Below, piece by piece: positions 1 to 10,903 of a stretch of 64,000 nucleotides of DNA (position 1 is the stretch's first letter; every line of letters begins with the position of its first letter). Source of the DNA: Gordionus sp. m RMFG-2023 (Eukaryota; Nematomorpha; Gordioida; Chordodea; Parachordodidae). The position numbers and the translations under genes were made by a program. Location of the stretch: positions 23,484,508 through 23,548,507 of the forward strand of contig NC_088776.1 of NCBI RefSeq assembly GCF_954871325.1, given 5' to 3'. The notes under the pieces were generated by a model, which ran no database searches, had not been told where the DNA came from, and was given only the letters and a program-made list of their open reading frames with translations.

Positions 1-1230
1 GGATAGCAATCAATTCAATGAAATATTGGAGATTCTCAGTAGAGTGTAATAGAATACCTTCAAGGCATAATAAAAAGATAAAATGATATATTGTATTCAA
101 TTAAATTAATGTATTAAAATATAAATAAATGTATTTTATATAAATGGACATAAAAAACAGATAAACTTGAGGGTGATTTAAAACCCACCATTCATAAAGT
201 TAAATTGTGTTATCAAAAAATATTGAGTTTTTTTAGCTCGTATAAACTTAAACTAGTAGCTTAACCAGCTGTCGGGAAATAGTGGTGGATAAATTTCAAA
301 TAGATTTATTCTATCAAATTTCGACATTTTTGTGCCCAAAATTTCAGGGTATGAAAATGTTATCCCGAGATCATTATAAAGATTTGTGCCAACATATTAA
401 CACGTTGATTAATGCCAAGAAGATCAACCAAGATATGATTGGGCAAAAATCTATAAATACCAACTCATCATATTCAACTGATAGATAGAGTAGTGAATAA
501 AGGTTCATTTAATTAATAATAAAATTATGAATTAAAAAATAAGTAACTATATATCTTAAAATTATTATTATATTATGAATATTTCTTTTCTTATGAAAAT
601 AGTGAGGCAGATATGTTTTGAGATTTCTCTTTATGGGAGGTTGACAATGCGTTTTCTGATGCTAGCGTTGAAGAACTTTAAAAACGTCTAGATGCTATAT
701 TTTGGTTCTTAAATTCCTGGCTATCCCTGCTTCGTCGGCTAGCAGTGAAAGAGCGTTTTCAACTGATGGTAGGGCCTTTGAAGAGAAAAGGACTAGTTTA
801 AAGCCAAATAAACTGTATTCCTCATTTTATATGTAACAATTATTCACTTTGTGATACTTTTGATAATGATATTCATGTGTCATTATAATATATTCATTAT
901 TATATTTTTTTAGTCTCTATATTAACTATTATATCATAAACATTCGATATAAATCATGCTTATTGTTTTTATATAATAGCAATAAATTTTAAATATGATT
1001 GTATTTCAACTGTTTCATAATATTTTTTCACAAATCAAATAAAATACAACCTAATATATATTTTGATTAGATTATAGCTGTCAAATAAACTTTTATTTAA
1101 AATGGCAATGAATAAATGCACACATTTTTTGGGATGTTATAATATTCAAACTAAAATTGTAAAAAAAATTTTAATCGGGCTCGGGTCGAGTTGAACTAAA
1201 AAAGGTGTGCACAGGCTCTGAGAACAATTA
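1..1230 (+). mobile_element. Decayed hAT transposon, C-terminal half of transposase
   Basis: Two plus-strand pieces read like one hAT transposase. At 282-480 the residues YQISTFLCPKFQGMKML match the stretch before the dimerisation domain in this superfamily. At 690-834 the residues LAIPASSASSERAFS followed by FEEKRTSLKP form the conserved C-terminal dimerisation block (A-x-S-x-x-S-E-R-x-F-S). The two pieces are not in one open frame, so the gene is dead. The N-terminal half and left end are not seen. A G/C-rich stretch at 1,175-1,222 ending in CACAGGCTCTG may be its right end, but no target duplication can be checked because the left end is off the window. It lies just downstream of the last BOP1 exon found and may have displaced or interrupted the 3' part of that gene. 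Confidence 0.7.
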
Positions 1231-1353
1231 TTTGAAATTCGGTATACTTAATATTATCGCGCTCTGACTTATCAGTGAATCTAGAAATGAAATATAATTA
1301 ATCAATCTTATTTTATATAAATTAACTCTATTGTATATCTCTAACCCTTTCAC

Positions 1354-4300
1354 CGAAAAAATGCCAAAGGAATATTATCTTCTTCATCAATTAATTCTGA
1401 ATCTGTTGCTGAAAATTAACTTATCTCGGTAATATTAAAATCTATAACATAAAATGTAAAGATCTAAAGGTATCATGGATACATTAATAAAAATTCATTT
1501 ATAAAAAAAATTTTAAATATATAAAAAGCTGAATAAAGTTGAAATTATTATAAAGAATGTGAAATTTATCCCTTTTATTCAATTCCAATGAATTTTTAAA
1601 GCAAAGCCAAAAGTAAAGTTACCAATTTCATGAGAAGTTTTATCCTTATCTTCGCTACCTTGATGATCGTGATTATAATTACCAGGGACAATGAGTGGTG
1701 GTAGAGCACATATGTACACATTATCTCCAGCTGCGAATGCAAAGGCTGGTTCATTTGCGAGGGGAGGGCGACCAAGGGGGCGCCATGCAACACTCATAAC
1801 TGGGTGCTCAAAGCTTGAAAATGCAGAAATCGTGGCAAGACAACGACCAGTCCCAATTTCCCAAAAGCGAACAGAGGCATCGTTAGATCCTAATATTTTA
1901 GACACATAATAAATACGTTAAATATTCTAGTGTGATTAGAAGGCGATAAAAAAATTTTTTTACATATAAGCCAACCTCTAATTTTGGTCTACATATTTTT
2001 ATTAAAAAAATTTAATCTTTATATCCCCTTCAAGATTAAGTTTAAATGTTCTCAATACATTTTATACGAAAATAAAATAATACACAAAACAATATATTAT
2101 ATTTATGGATATACTGGTTTTTAATATAGGATATATTTGATTAATCATATTTATAAAAATATTCTATTAAAACAGTATTTAAACAGTGAATTTGACTGAT
2201 TATCATTTTTCTTCTGTATTTGTAAATAATTAGATTTTTAAATGACTATAAGATTTATAAGTTAATTATATTTATTCAAAAATTGTAATAATATAAAAAT
2301 TAGCCATCACACTGTAAAAATATAATAATAAAAAATGCAAATATTTTGGCAGACAAAATATATTTGTATGCATTATATTTCCTTAGTGATATTTATATCT
2401 AGAACTGTACAGTTTATTCAAAATTTCGGGTAAATTTATATACATATTTGTTGTATTCATAATTATAAAATGATACCGAAATTAGTTTAACCAGTTAATA
2501 GAAAAAAATTCAAAATTCATAATTATAACTCATTTATAAAAGAAAACAGAAAAAAATCATATAGGTTCTAGGCAAGGTAGATTAAATTAAAATTTATTTT
2601 TTTCCACAATTCATTTTCCTTAATTATACAGACTTTACCATCATTAATTTTGCATTCAATTTATTTGAGAGATTTCAATTTATTCATTTATATTATGTTC
2701 CCGATGTGTAACATTGCTTGATTAATATTTCAGTCAATTTGTGTAATTTTAGTAAATAAATTAAAAATAGCTCAAAATTAGGACTTAAATTTTTTAAAGG
2801 ATATTCTGGGTAATTTATAGGTAGTTAAGATCAACCGTCCGGTTCTATCAGCCTTAGGCAGAGACCAGTTGATGAAGTTTTTTCAAGGTTACAGTCCGGA
2901 CTGGTCTCTTAATTATTTATTGGTCTGAACATGACCGGTCTTTTAAATATTTAATTTTACATTTCTATTATTCATATAATTCTTAGTAAATTTTTGTTTA
3001 TAATTTATTTTATATTTTTTTCAAAAGATTTAGAGTATTTATGGTTATTATAGAGAAAGGTGAGAAATAAATATTTATAAAATGAGTGTTGAGATATTAA
3101 ACTTTTTTTTATAATATATTGAATATTTATCCACATATAATTTGTATCAAAACGAGAGGCTATATTTAGTTTGTAGAGATATTAATTAATATTATCATTA
3201 ATATTATTTCTTATTTTTTCTGATCAAGTTTTAATATATTTTGGAAAAGTAAATTTGCCGGCTGTATCTAATACCTAGATGAAATAATATTTGATTCATA
3301 TATTATTAATTATAATAAATAAACTTTGCGTTGTAAAAGAAATAAAATTGTTTCAAAACCTGAAATGGAACATATTTTTCGGCCACAACGGGAATGAAAC
3401 AGGAACGCAATATAGCATTTGCTTCATGTCCCTGGTAATTATTAAAAAATATATTAATTAGCTCAATACCAGAACATAGATAACGGCCATTGAAAATGCT
3501 ATCGATGGATACACTTGTTACTGGTCCTGTGTGCCCTCTATATACAATAGCTAAATTAGTCGGAAAAGGTCTCAAATCGCTAGGTTTGGGTAATTTAGGT
3601 AGTAAATCTTCTGCATTCTCTAGATTAGCCTTTATATTAAAAAAAAACATTAAGACCATTTCTGTAGACTTTAACATAATAAATTTTAAATAAACCTTCA
3701 TTTTTTTAACTCTCGGACAAAGGTATAAATCACAACAACGTTCATATTGTTCTTTAAGGAAATTTTCATAAGCTGGAACTAACCGTAAATTTGGATATTT
3801 CTTAGGTATAAAATCGATTTTCCTCTCTTCTGGTTCTTTTTGTTCCCAGACTAATTTCTGAAGTTTTTTTTAATATTATAAAAAATCTTACAATTTTAAA
3901 TAATTAAATACAACATATATTAAATAATAATAAACATCAAATTATAAGACCAACAAATAATTACAAATCACAAAAAAAATTATAAAATGCATTATGTTAT
4001 AGTAATCATTCATGGATGAAACTTATGTGTTTAAGTGTTTCTACCTGATTATGTACAGCCAAAAATTCAATATATATAAAAATATGTATTCTATTTCTTA
4101 ATAATCAAAAATAGATAACGCTAAAATGCACATGTTAGCAGGGTTGGGCATAATTACTCAAATTCCAATTAATTACTAATTATAATTACTTAAAAATTTT
4201 GGAATTAGTTACAATTACTCATTTCTCTTCTAAGAGATGATAATTAATTACTAATTACCAGAGCTGTTAAAGTATCTAGATACAAAACTATACACTTTTA

Positions 4301-7300
4301 TAAAGTATCCGTTCTGTACATTTTATTTTATGTTTTTCTATATTAAAAATAAATATTTGAATTCAATTCATTAAATATTATGTCCAGGTTTATTTCATTA
4401 CCAAGCTAAACAGTTGTTATTTTAGATGTCAACACTGTAAAATTTTTTTTATCAATATTAAATGTGATGAAGATGAAGTAGCAGAAAAAATAATCAACCC
4501 AGCATCAGTGGTTTCAAATTCCTTGGCCAATTTATAAATCCTATTTTAAAATACATCCTTATTTCAAACTTGATTGGACTTAGATAGAAATGAAAGATAA
4601 TTTAAATTAAAAAAACAATCATACAGATTAGTTGATCAACTATCAAAGTTTACAACTTATTGTAAAAAGATAACGGAACTTAACATGCTTTTTCAGCACA
4701 CTATAGATGATGTAATTATAAATCATGATAAAAGCAAATTTTAAATGATTTTTTTTTAAAATGAGTGTTGAGATTTTAGCATATTTAAATTATCCCAATA
4801 TAAAATTGTTATGTGAATAAAACGGTCTCTACAGATAAACAGGATGCCTTAATGAATAAAATTTTGATAATGTTCAATTATTGAAATCTAACAATTATTT
4901 ATAAACATTCAATTATATATTTATATAAGTAATATTAAAATCAGAGATGCAGAATTTGCATGGCCCAGACGAGATTTCTTTGCCAGGATCTATTTCTTAA
5001 AAAAAATTAAGCCTGGCCCCGCTTTATATTGACAGGTCTGGTCAGATTTTAAAATAGATTATACCAATTTTTAATTTTTATAGATAATAATGGCGATTTA
5101 AAATATTTGGATTTAGATATATACAGCATGGTGTGGGTATTTTTCTAAATATATATTTTAGGTCCGGCCTGGCTACTTTAAAAAACATTTTTTTAGACCC
5201 AGCCAGAGTAAATTTAAAATATTAAATATGACTTGGGCTGGGCCTGTATTCATATATAGATAAGATATCAACTCAATAAATTTTTAGTTCATTCCAAAAT
5301 TATCTTATAACAACTATGCTAACTACATGTAATTGTAATTTTTTATGGTAATTTAATTGCATAATTATCAATCCTTTTCTAGCAAAATAAAAAGGATTTG
5401 ATTAAAAAATCATAAAAATTAACCAGAAACTTTATTAAATAGCATATAGATAATTATAATAATATTTTACTCTTTATTACAATCCTTTTTATGTTTAAAA
5501 AATAAAAGTTTTGCTTGTCCAATAATTAGTACAATATCATAAGACATTTGCATATAAATTATTATAAACATATTTATACATTTGATGGTTGGAATATCAT
5601 TATGATGCCTTAATATAAATAGACATTATGGGCACTAACATTTAAAGCTCATTTCCTACCCTAATCAACAAATGATATTGAATATATTTTAAACTAATAT
5701 TTAAAAAAAATGTTTTATTAAAATATGGCCTCAGGAAATTGTATCAAAATGGTAAATGATAAAGATAAGAGATATTTTTTATAATATTTTTGTATTTAAA
5801 TTTTAAAATGTTACTATATAGTGTCTTAATAATCATATCTGTATGGACTATCTGATTATATATCCTGCCAGAACATCATATTGGTTATACTCAATAGATT
5901 TTTATTTTAATACCAAGGTAATTGCCCAATGTTGTGTGCAGAGTTGTTAAAGTAGCGCTCTACTAATATTTTGAATTACCATTTTTAAAAAATGATTGGT
6001 TCTAATAAATATTTAATGTTCCAAAAAAATCATTTCAATATAAAAAAAATCAATCACCCCTCCTCCCACAAGTCTATTATACAAGGTTAAAATATTAAAA
6101 TTTAAAGTCTAAAAAAGATCATTGTTTTAATGTATATTAATTATGCTTTCAGATTGAGTATATGGTTTTACATAGTATTTCAAACAAAGCGCTTAATGCT
6201 TCCAAATTAACATTGCATTTTAAGAAAAACCACATTTTTAACATAATATTCATATTTAAATAATTTGAATAACCACCGGAAATACATTATTTGTGTTTTA
6301 ACAATTAGAAACCACTATAATAAAGAAGTTATCAAAATCCGATTAATGCAGGCTCAATCCAGAATCCAGGTAAAATCGCATAACTTAAAAATCTTGGCCA
6401 GGCTTAGAAATAGAAATTTTTATTATAAAACCAGGCTAGACCTTAAAAAAATATTTTCATAATCTGGGCTGTAAATATTTAATGGATCATTTGCCATTCA
6501 TTTATTACCCATATTTTCAATTTAACTTTCATTCATAGAATAACAAAAAATTTTAAAATCCAGATCAGGCTGAAAAGTGTTGAAAATTTGTGTATATTTT
6601 TTAAAAAATAGGCTAAATCTGACACCTTTGCTTAACAGTTTTATTTATAATTTACTTCATTTTCATCAAATAAGTACTCAGAAGGTGGATTATAAGATTC
6701 AATATGATTAGGTAAAGGCAATTTTGGAGCTGGAATATAATGTGATATTCTATTGATTGTCCTTTTACTCATTGTATCTTCATTCTTTAGTATAGTGCAA
6801 TAATTTTTTAACAAAAAAAATATAAGATTTAGAAAAAATGTATGGAGAATAAATATAAAATAAATAATATACAAGTTTAGATCTTAATTTATACTAAAAT
6901 ATTTATTTAATTAATGTTGTAAACCTCATTAATTGAATTTTTCCATATATCTCTGCAAAAAGTATATTGGTATTCCTCAGGTTCATCCAAACTTTTATCA
7001 ACATTTGGTTTAGTATGTTTTATCCATCCCATTTTCATGGCATATACCAATTTATTCACCTGAATTTTATTATTATTTATCAAATAGGTTATACTACCTT
7101 TTCTTTTTCAACTAAAGATGGTATAAAGCTTTTTTTACTAGGGGGAGTATTAATTAATGGATGTATCATAACTTCATTTGAAAATATATCTAGCCAAGGG
7201 GTATGGTTGTTTAATGAGAAATTATGGAAAATAATTTTTTTGATTGAAGAAATTTCCATTTTATTTAAAATTGTATCCTGACCAGTAGAAAGGTTTGTTA

Positions 7301-7636
7301 CTGTCTTCCTATTTTTTAAAAATATTATTAAAATTCTATAAATAAAAACGCAAACCAATAATCAGGATTTTCCATTTTATCTAAAAACTTATCTAATTCA
7401 TTGCCAATTGCAGGTCTATAAATTTTTTGCCCATCTTGTGTATATCCAATATGAGGATAATCTTCGTACCAACTTAATGGTATATTACCAATACTATTTC
7501 TAATTTCCTATAACTAGCTATAATATATTAAATCAAATTATATAAACCTCTTCGTCAGAGGAATCGATATTGTCGAAATAATCATCTTTTTTTTCACTAA
7601 TATTCTGCATGGACATCTGAGGAATATTACGTTTCT
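1354..7636 (-). CDS. BOP1: BOP1, ribosome biogenesis protein (partial, 3' end not found)
   Basis: BOP1 works with PES1 and WDR12 in the nucleolar complex needed to mature the large ribosomal subunit. Nine exons can be chained with GT-AG sites and matching phases: 7548-7636, 7356-7507, 7098-7308, 6925-7059, 6656-6784, 3696-3857, 3470-3629, 1623-1889 and a weaker 1354-1408. They give the BOP1 N-terminal domain in order: [119 protein letters not shown]. The first WD40 repeat follows ([23 protein letters not shown]). Five introns are 38-140 bp. Those at 3858-6655 and 1890-3469 are inflated by MITE debris. The initiator exon is not seen and the later WD40 repeats are absent from 1-1353. Either the gene continues past the left edge or it is broken. 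Confidence 0.88.
2818..3262. mobile_element. MITE-like element with GACCGGTC/GACTGGTC subterminal repeats
   Basis: Between 2,830 and 2,945 the motifs ACCGTCCGGT, GACCAGTT, GGACTGGTCT and GACCGGTC recur in otherwise AT-rich DNA. The following sequence (ATTCATATAATT, TTTGTTTATAATTT, then GGAAAAGTAAATTTGCC) resembles 44,530-44,690, which lies between similar GACTGGTC repeats. This looks like a second copy of the same non-autonomous element. Both lie outside exons, this one inside BOP1 intron 1890-3469. Precise ends and target duplications were not resolved. Confidence 0.45.
4142..5375. mobile_element. Probable hAT-type MITE with TAATTACTAATTAC repeats, nested debris
   Basis: The segment opens with CAGGGTTGGGCATAATTACT, a hAT-style end (5'-CAGGG), followed by many short AATTACT repeats to about 4,260. 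A possible decayed opposite end (TGGTAATTTAATTGCATAAT) lies near 5,345-5,375. A second MITE of the GGCCCGG type sits inside at about 4,936-5,262. All of this is in the BOP1 intron 3858-6655. Right end and target duplication are uncertain. Confidence 0.4.
4936..5262. mobile_element. MITE of the TAGAGATCTGCA / GGCCCGG family (decayed copy)
   Basis: Starts near AGAGATGCAGAATTTGCATG and contains TGGCCCAGACG, CTGGCCCCGC, GGTCCGGCCTGGC and CTGGGCTGGGCC separated by runs of A and T. This is the pattern of the better-preserved copy at 48,272-48,590. It is intronic in BOP1. A more decayed relative lies at about 6,340-6,625 (CCAGGCTTAG, ACCAGGCTAG, AATAGGCTAAATC) in the same intron. Confidence 0.5.
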
Positions 7637-7639
7637 CTA

Positions 7640-8243
7640 AAATAAAATGATTAACACTGTGTCAGAGGTAAATCAAAGAGATCTATAATATATCAAATAG
7701 AGACAGATAAGCTGTCAATTATTAGAATAAAAGAATCAAATATAAAATATAAAATATGAAAAGCAGAAGAAAGATATTCAATTAATTTAAAGGTCAGTAA
7801 TAATGATAGAATTAAATATTGAATTACCCAAGATATTTTAATTTTTGTCAATAAGTTAAATTGTTTTTTCCTTTTTATTTTTTTAAAAACTATTAGTTTT
7901 AATGGTTAATAATATTCAAATAACAATTGTACAAGTTTTTATGTTTTAATTTCATTCGCATGTTTAAATAGAAGTTTTTTATTTTATCTTCGGTACATTT
8001 TAGATTAAATATTTTATTCTAATTATTGTTTTTGTTTTGTATATATGCTATTTTTTTTTGTATTAATTTATCTTTTTTTTTATCATTTTTTTCGATAATT
8101 TTTTTTGATCATTTATGTATTTGCTAATTTTGTTTTACCAATAAACTTATGTGTGTCTTAGTAGTTTTCATTTCATGGTATTAACATAAAGCTTCATCAA
8201 GAATTTTATCGTGCTACAAATACAATGATATATATAACTATAT
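7640..8243. other. AT-rich spacer upstream of the first BOP1 exon found
   Basis: No coding exon could be supported. The BOP1 initiator exon should lie here or within the fold-back element beyond, but no open stretch joins the exon at 7636 in the right phase. Long T runs dominate 7,860-8,110. Confidence 0.4.
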
Positions 8244-8251
8244 CATTGAAC
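8244..8251. repeat. Target-site duplication, left copy (fold-back element)
   Basis: CATTGAAC, identical to 10647-10654, directly abutting the CAGAGTTGTA end. Confidence 0.9.
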
Positions 8252-8699
8252 CAGAGTTGTAAAAAAAATCTTCTTTGAAAATTTTTGAGCGAGATCTAGC
8301 TCAAAAATTTGAGCAAGATCTTTGAAGATCGTAAAATTTGAAGATCTTTTATTTATAAAAAAATCTGAGCAACGATCTTCATAATATTTATTTTTTTACC
8401 CCTTTATTAAAAGCCCAGATGTTTTTCAATTTTATTAATATATTATTTCTTTTATGTTTTATACCTCTCCTCCTGCCTTGATGAAAGAAAAAAATATTAT
8501 TTATTTTTTAAGCATGTTAAATTAAAATATAAATTCAATAAAGATGCACCGACAATTTTCATAATCGTATTTTATAAAAAAAGTTTTACCACAGAAGGGT
8601 AAAAATTTAATTTATTATATTATTAATAAAATGTTAAATTCAGAAGAGCGATAATTTTTCTAATCGTTATTTTTACATAAATTGGTAAAAATTAATATT

Positions 8700-9065
8700 G
8701 TAAAAAAAATTTAACTTAAAATTTCAAGATGTATTGTAATTTGTAACATAAAAAATTGACTACTTAACTTTTTTGATTTTTTTTTACGCAAACAGGTTAA
8801 AATTTTTAATATTAAGATGTATAGTTTAAATTTAAATAAAGATGTACCATAGAAAAGTGACAATTGTCATAATCGTTATTATATTACTTAACTTTTTTGA
8901 TTTTTTTTAAAGCATACAGGTTAAAATATTTTATTATTAAGATGTAAAATTTAAATTTAAATAAAGATGTACCATAGAAAAGTGACAATTGTCATAATCG
9001 TTTTACTTAACTTTTTTGATTTTTTTTTACGCAAACAGGTTAAAATTTTTATTATTAAGATGTAA
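8700..9065 (-). repeat. Same satellite in inverted orientation, left arm, two to three units
   Basis: GACAATTGTCATAATCGTT at 8859 and 8983, with TTACTTAACTTTTTTGATTT between, is the reverse complement of the right-arm unit. The outermost unit (about 8,700-8,770, with TGTAATTTGTAACATAAAA) mirrors the outermost right-arm unit at about 10,140-10,190. Confidence 0.88.
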
Positions 9066-9364
9066 AATTAAAATAAAGATGTAAAAAATAGTTATTAGTG
9101 AAAATGTAAAATTTTAAAAAGTTACTTTGGGTGTGTTAAAATTTAAATTTGCATTTAAAATTTTTCATGAGCAATTTTGTCCGAAACATTTTTAGACCTA
9201 CTTAAGCACCTTATTAAAATACAAATTTGGTTTAAATTTCAAATCCCCAAGTTTATTCATTTTTAAATTATTTGAGAAGGAAATACCTACCCCGGGAACA
9301 CACTATCACCGGTCTCCCCTACATCTTTATTGGAATTCTATTTTGCATCTTCTTAATATAAATT

Positions 9365-10165
9365 TTAACCTATTATCGCCAAAATAAAATCAAAAAAGTT
9401 AAATTATAACGATTATGATAATTGTCATTTTTCTATGGTACATCTTTATTTAAATTTAAATTTTACATCTTAATAATAAAAATTTTAATCTGTATGCTTT
9501 AAAAAAAATCAAAAAAGTTAAGTAATATAATAACGATTATGACAATTGTCACTTTTCTATGGTACATCTCTATTTAAATTTAAATTTTACATCTTAATAA
9601 TAAAAATTTTAAACTGTATGCTTAAAAAAAAATCAAAAAAGTTAAGTAATAACGATTATGACAATTGTCACTTTTCTATGGTACATCTTTATTTAATTTT
9701 AAATTTTACATCTTAATAATAAAAATTCTAACCTGTTTGCGTAAAAAAAAATCAAAAAAGTTAAGTAAAACGATTATGACAGTTGTCACTTTTCTATGGT
9801 ACATCATTATTTAAATTTAAATTTTACATCTTAATAATAAAAATTTTAACCTGTTTGCGTAAAAAAAAATCAAAAAAGTTAAGTAAAACTATTATGACAA
9901 TTGTCACTTTTCTATGGTACATCTTTATTTAAATTTATATTTTATATCTTAATAATAAAATATTTTAACCTGTATGCTTAAAAAAAAATCAAAAAAGTTA
10001 AGTAATATAATAACGATTATGACAATTGTCACTTTTCTATGGTACATCTTTATTTAAATTTAAACTATACATCTTAATATTAAAAATTTTAACCTGTTTG
10101 CGTAAAAAAAAATCAAAAAAGTTAAGTAAAACGATTATGACAATTGTCAATTTTTTGTGTTACAA
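9365..10165 (+). repeat. Tandem satellite array, right arm, about seven units
   Basis: AACGATTATGACAATTGTC (with minor variants) recurs at about 9408, 9532, 9651, 9769, 9887, 10012 and 10130, so the period is 118-125 bp. Each unit then runs through CTATGGTACATCTTTATT, a TAAATTTAAATTTTACATC stretch, AACCTGTTTGCGT and ATCAAAAAAGTTAAGTAA. The core GACAATTGTC is itself a perfect palindrome. Confidence 0.92.
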
Positions 10166-10646
10166 ATTACAATACATCTTCATTGAAATTTTAACTTAAA
10201 TTTTTTTTCAATATTAATTTTTACCCATTTATGTAAAAATAATGATTAGTAACATTTTATTAATAATATAAATTAAATTTTTACCCTTCTGTGGTAAAAC
10301 TTTTTTTATAAAATACGATTATGAAAATTGTCGGTGCATCTTTATTGAATTTATATTTTAATTTAACATGCTTAAAAAATAAATAATATTTTTTTCTTTC
10401 AACAAGGCAGGAGGAGAGGTATAAAGAAATATTATATTAATAAAATTGAAAAACATCTGGGCTTTTAATAAAGGGGTGAAAAAAATAAATATCATGAAGA
10501 TCTTTGAAGATCGTTACACAAAATTTTTAAAAAATAAAAGATCTTCAAATTTTTTGCTCAAATTTTTTTATAAATAAAAGATCTTCAAATTTTACGATCT
10601 TCAAAGATCTAAAGATCTTTTTATTTTGAGCAAATGTACAACTCTG

Positions 10647-10654
10647 CATTGAAC
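10647..10654. repeat. Target-site duplication, right copy (fold-back element)
   Basis: CATTGAAC, identical to 8244-8251, directly abutting TACAACTCTG. Confidence 0.9.
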
Positions 10655-10903
10655 AAATCCCTTCAAAACAAAAATACTTCATTCCCAATCACGACCATAT
10701 TATAATTTTCTACACAAAAAGAGGTTTTATCGAGAACTATATAATCGATGAAAGATCGACGTAAATTCTTTTTGGTATTAATGGCTTTAGCTTATAAAAA
10801 TAAAATAACACAGAATTTAGCTTTTAATTTATTTATCTTAAAACTTAAAAACAAAAATTGTCCTATTTTATTATAGTAATATTTTGTATATTAATATTAC
10901 AGT

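Larger units (their letters stand above)
8252..10646. mobile_element. Fold-back hAT-like element with 8-bp target duplications
   Basis: The ends are CAGAGTTGTA (8252) and TACAACTCTG (10646), flanked on both sides by the same 8 bases, CATTGAAC (8244-8251 and 10647-10654). The arms are inverted copies for hundreds of bases: the left has GAAGATC-rich DNA, AAAAGCCCAGATGTTTTTCA, CTCTCCTCCTGCCTTG and CCACAGAAGGGTAAAAATT, and the right has their reverse complements in mirror order. Inside the arms lie tandem units of about 118-125 bp, in opposite orientations on the two sides. The centre (about 9,065-9,360) is single copy. No transposase is present, so it must be mobilised in trans. The 8-bp duplication and 5'-CAGAG ends point to the hAT superfamily. 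Confidence 0.9.

Noticed and set aside
3371-3436. Open piece with [21 protein letters not shown] as an extra BOP1 exon
   Set aside because: The exon ending at 3470 joins the exon starting at 1889 directly in phase to give the conserved [12 protein letters not shown] of the first WD40 repeat, leaving no place for it. It does not resemble BOP1 and may be transposon debris.
3306-3701. 131-codon minus-strand frame as one continuous coding exon
   Set aside because: Only the middle part (3470-3629) is coding. The two ends are intron sequence read through in frame.
4142-4260. TAATTACTAATTAC ends as evidence of transfer from a fungus
   Set aside because: Similar AT-rich hAT ends occur in many lineages. 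The motif alone does not show transfer.
9365-10165. Regularly spaced repeats as a CRISPR-like array
   Set aside because: Units are contiguous, about 120 bp long, have no unique spacers, and lie inside a eukaryotic transposon.
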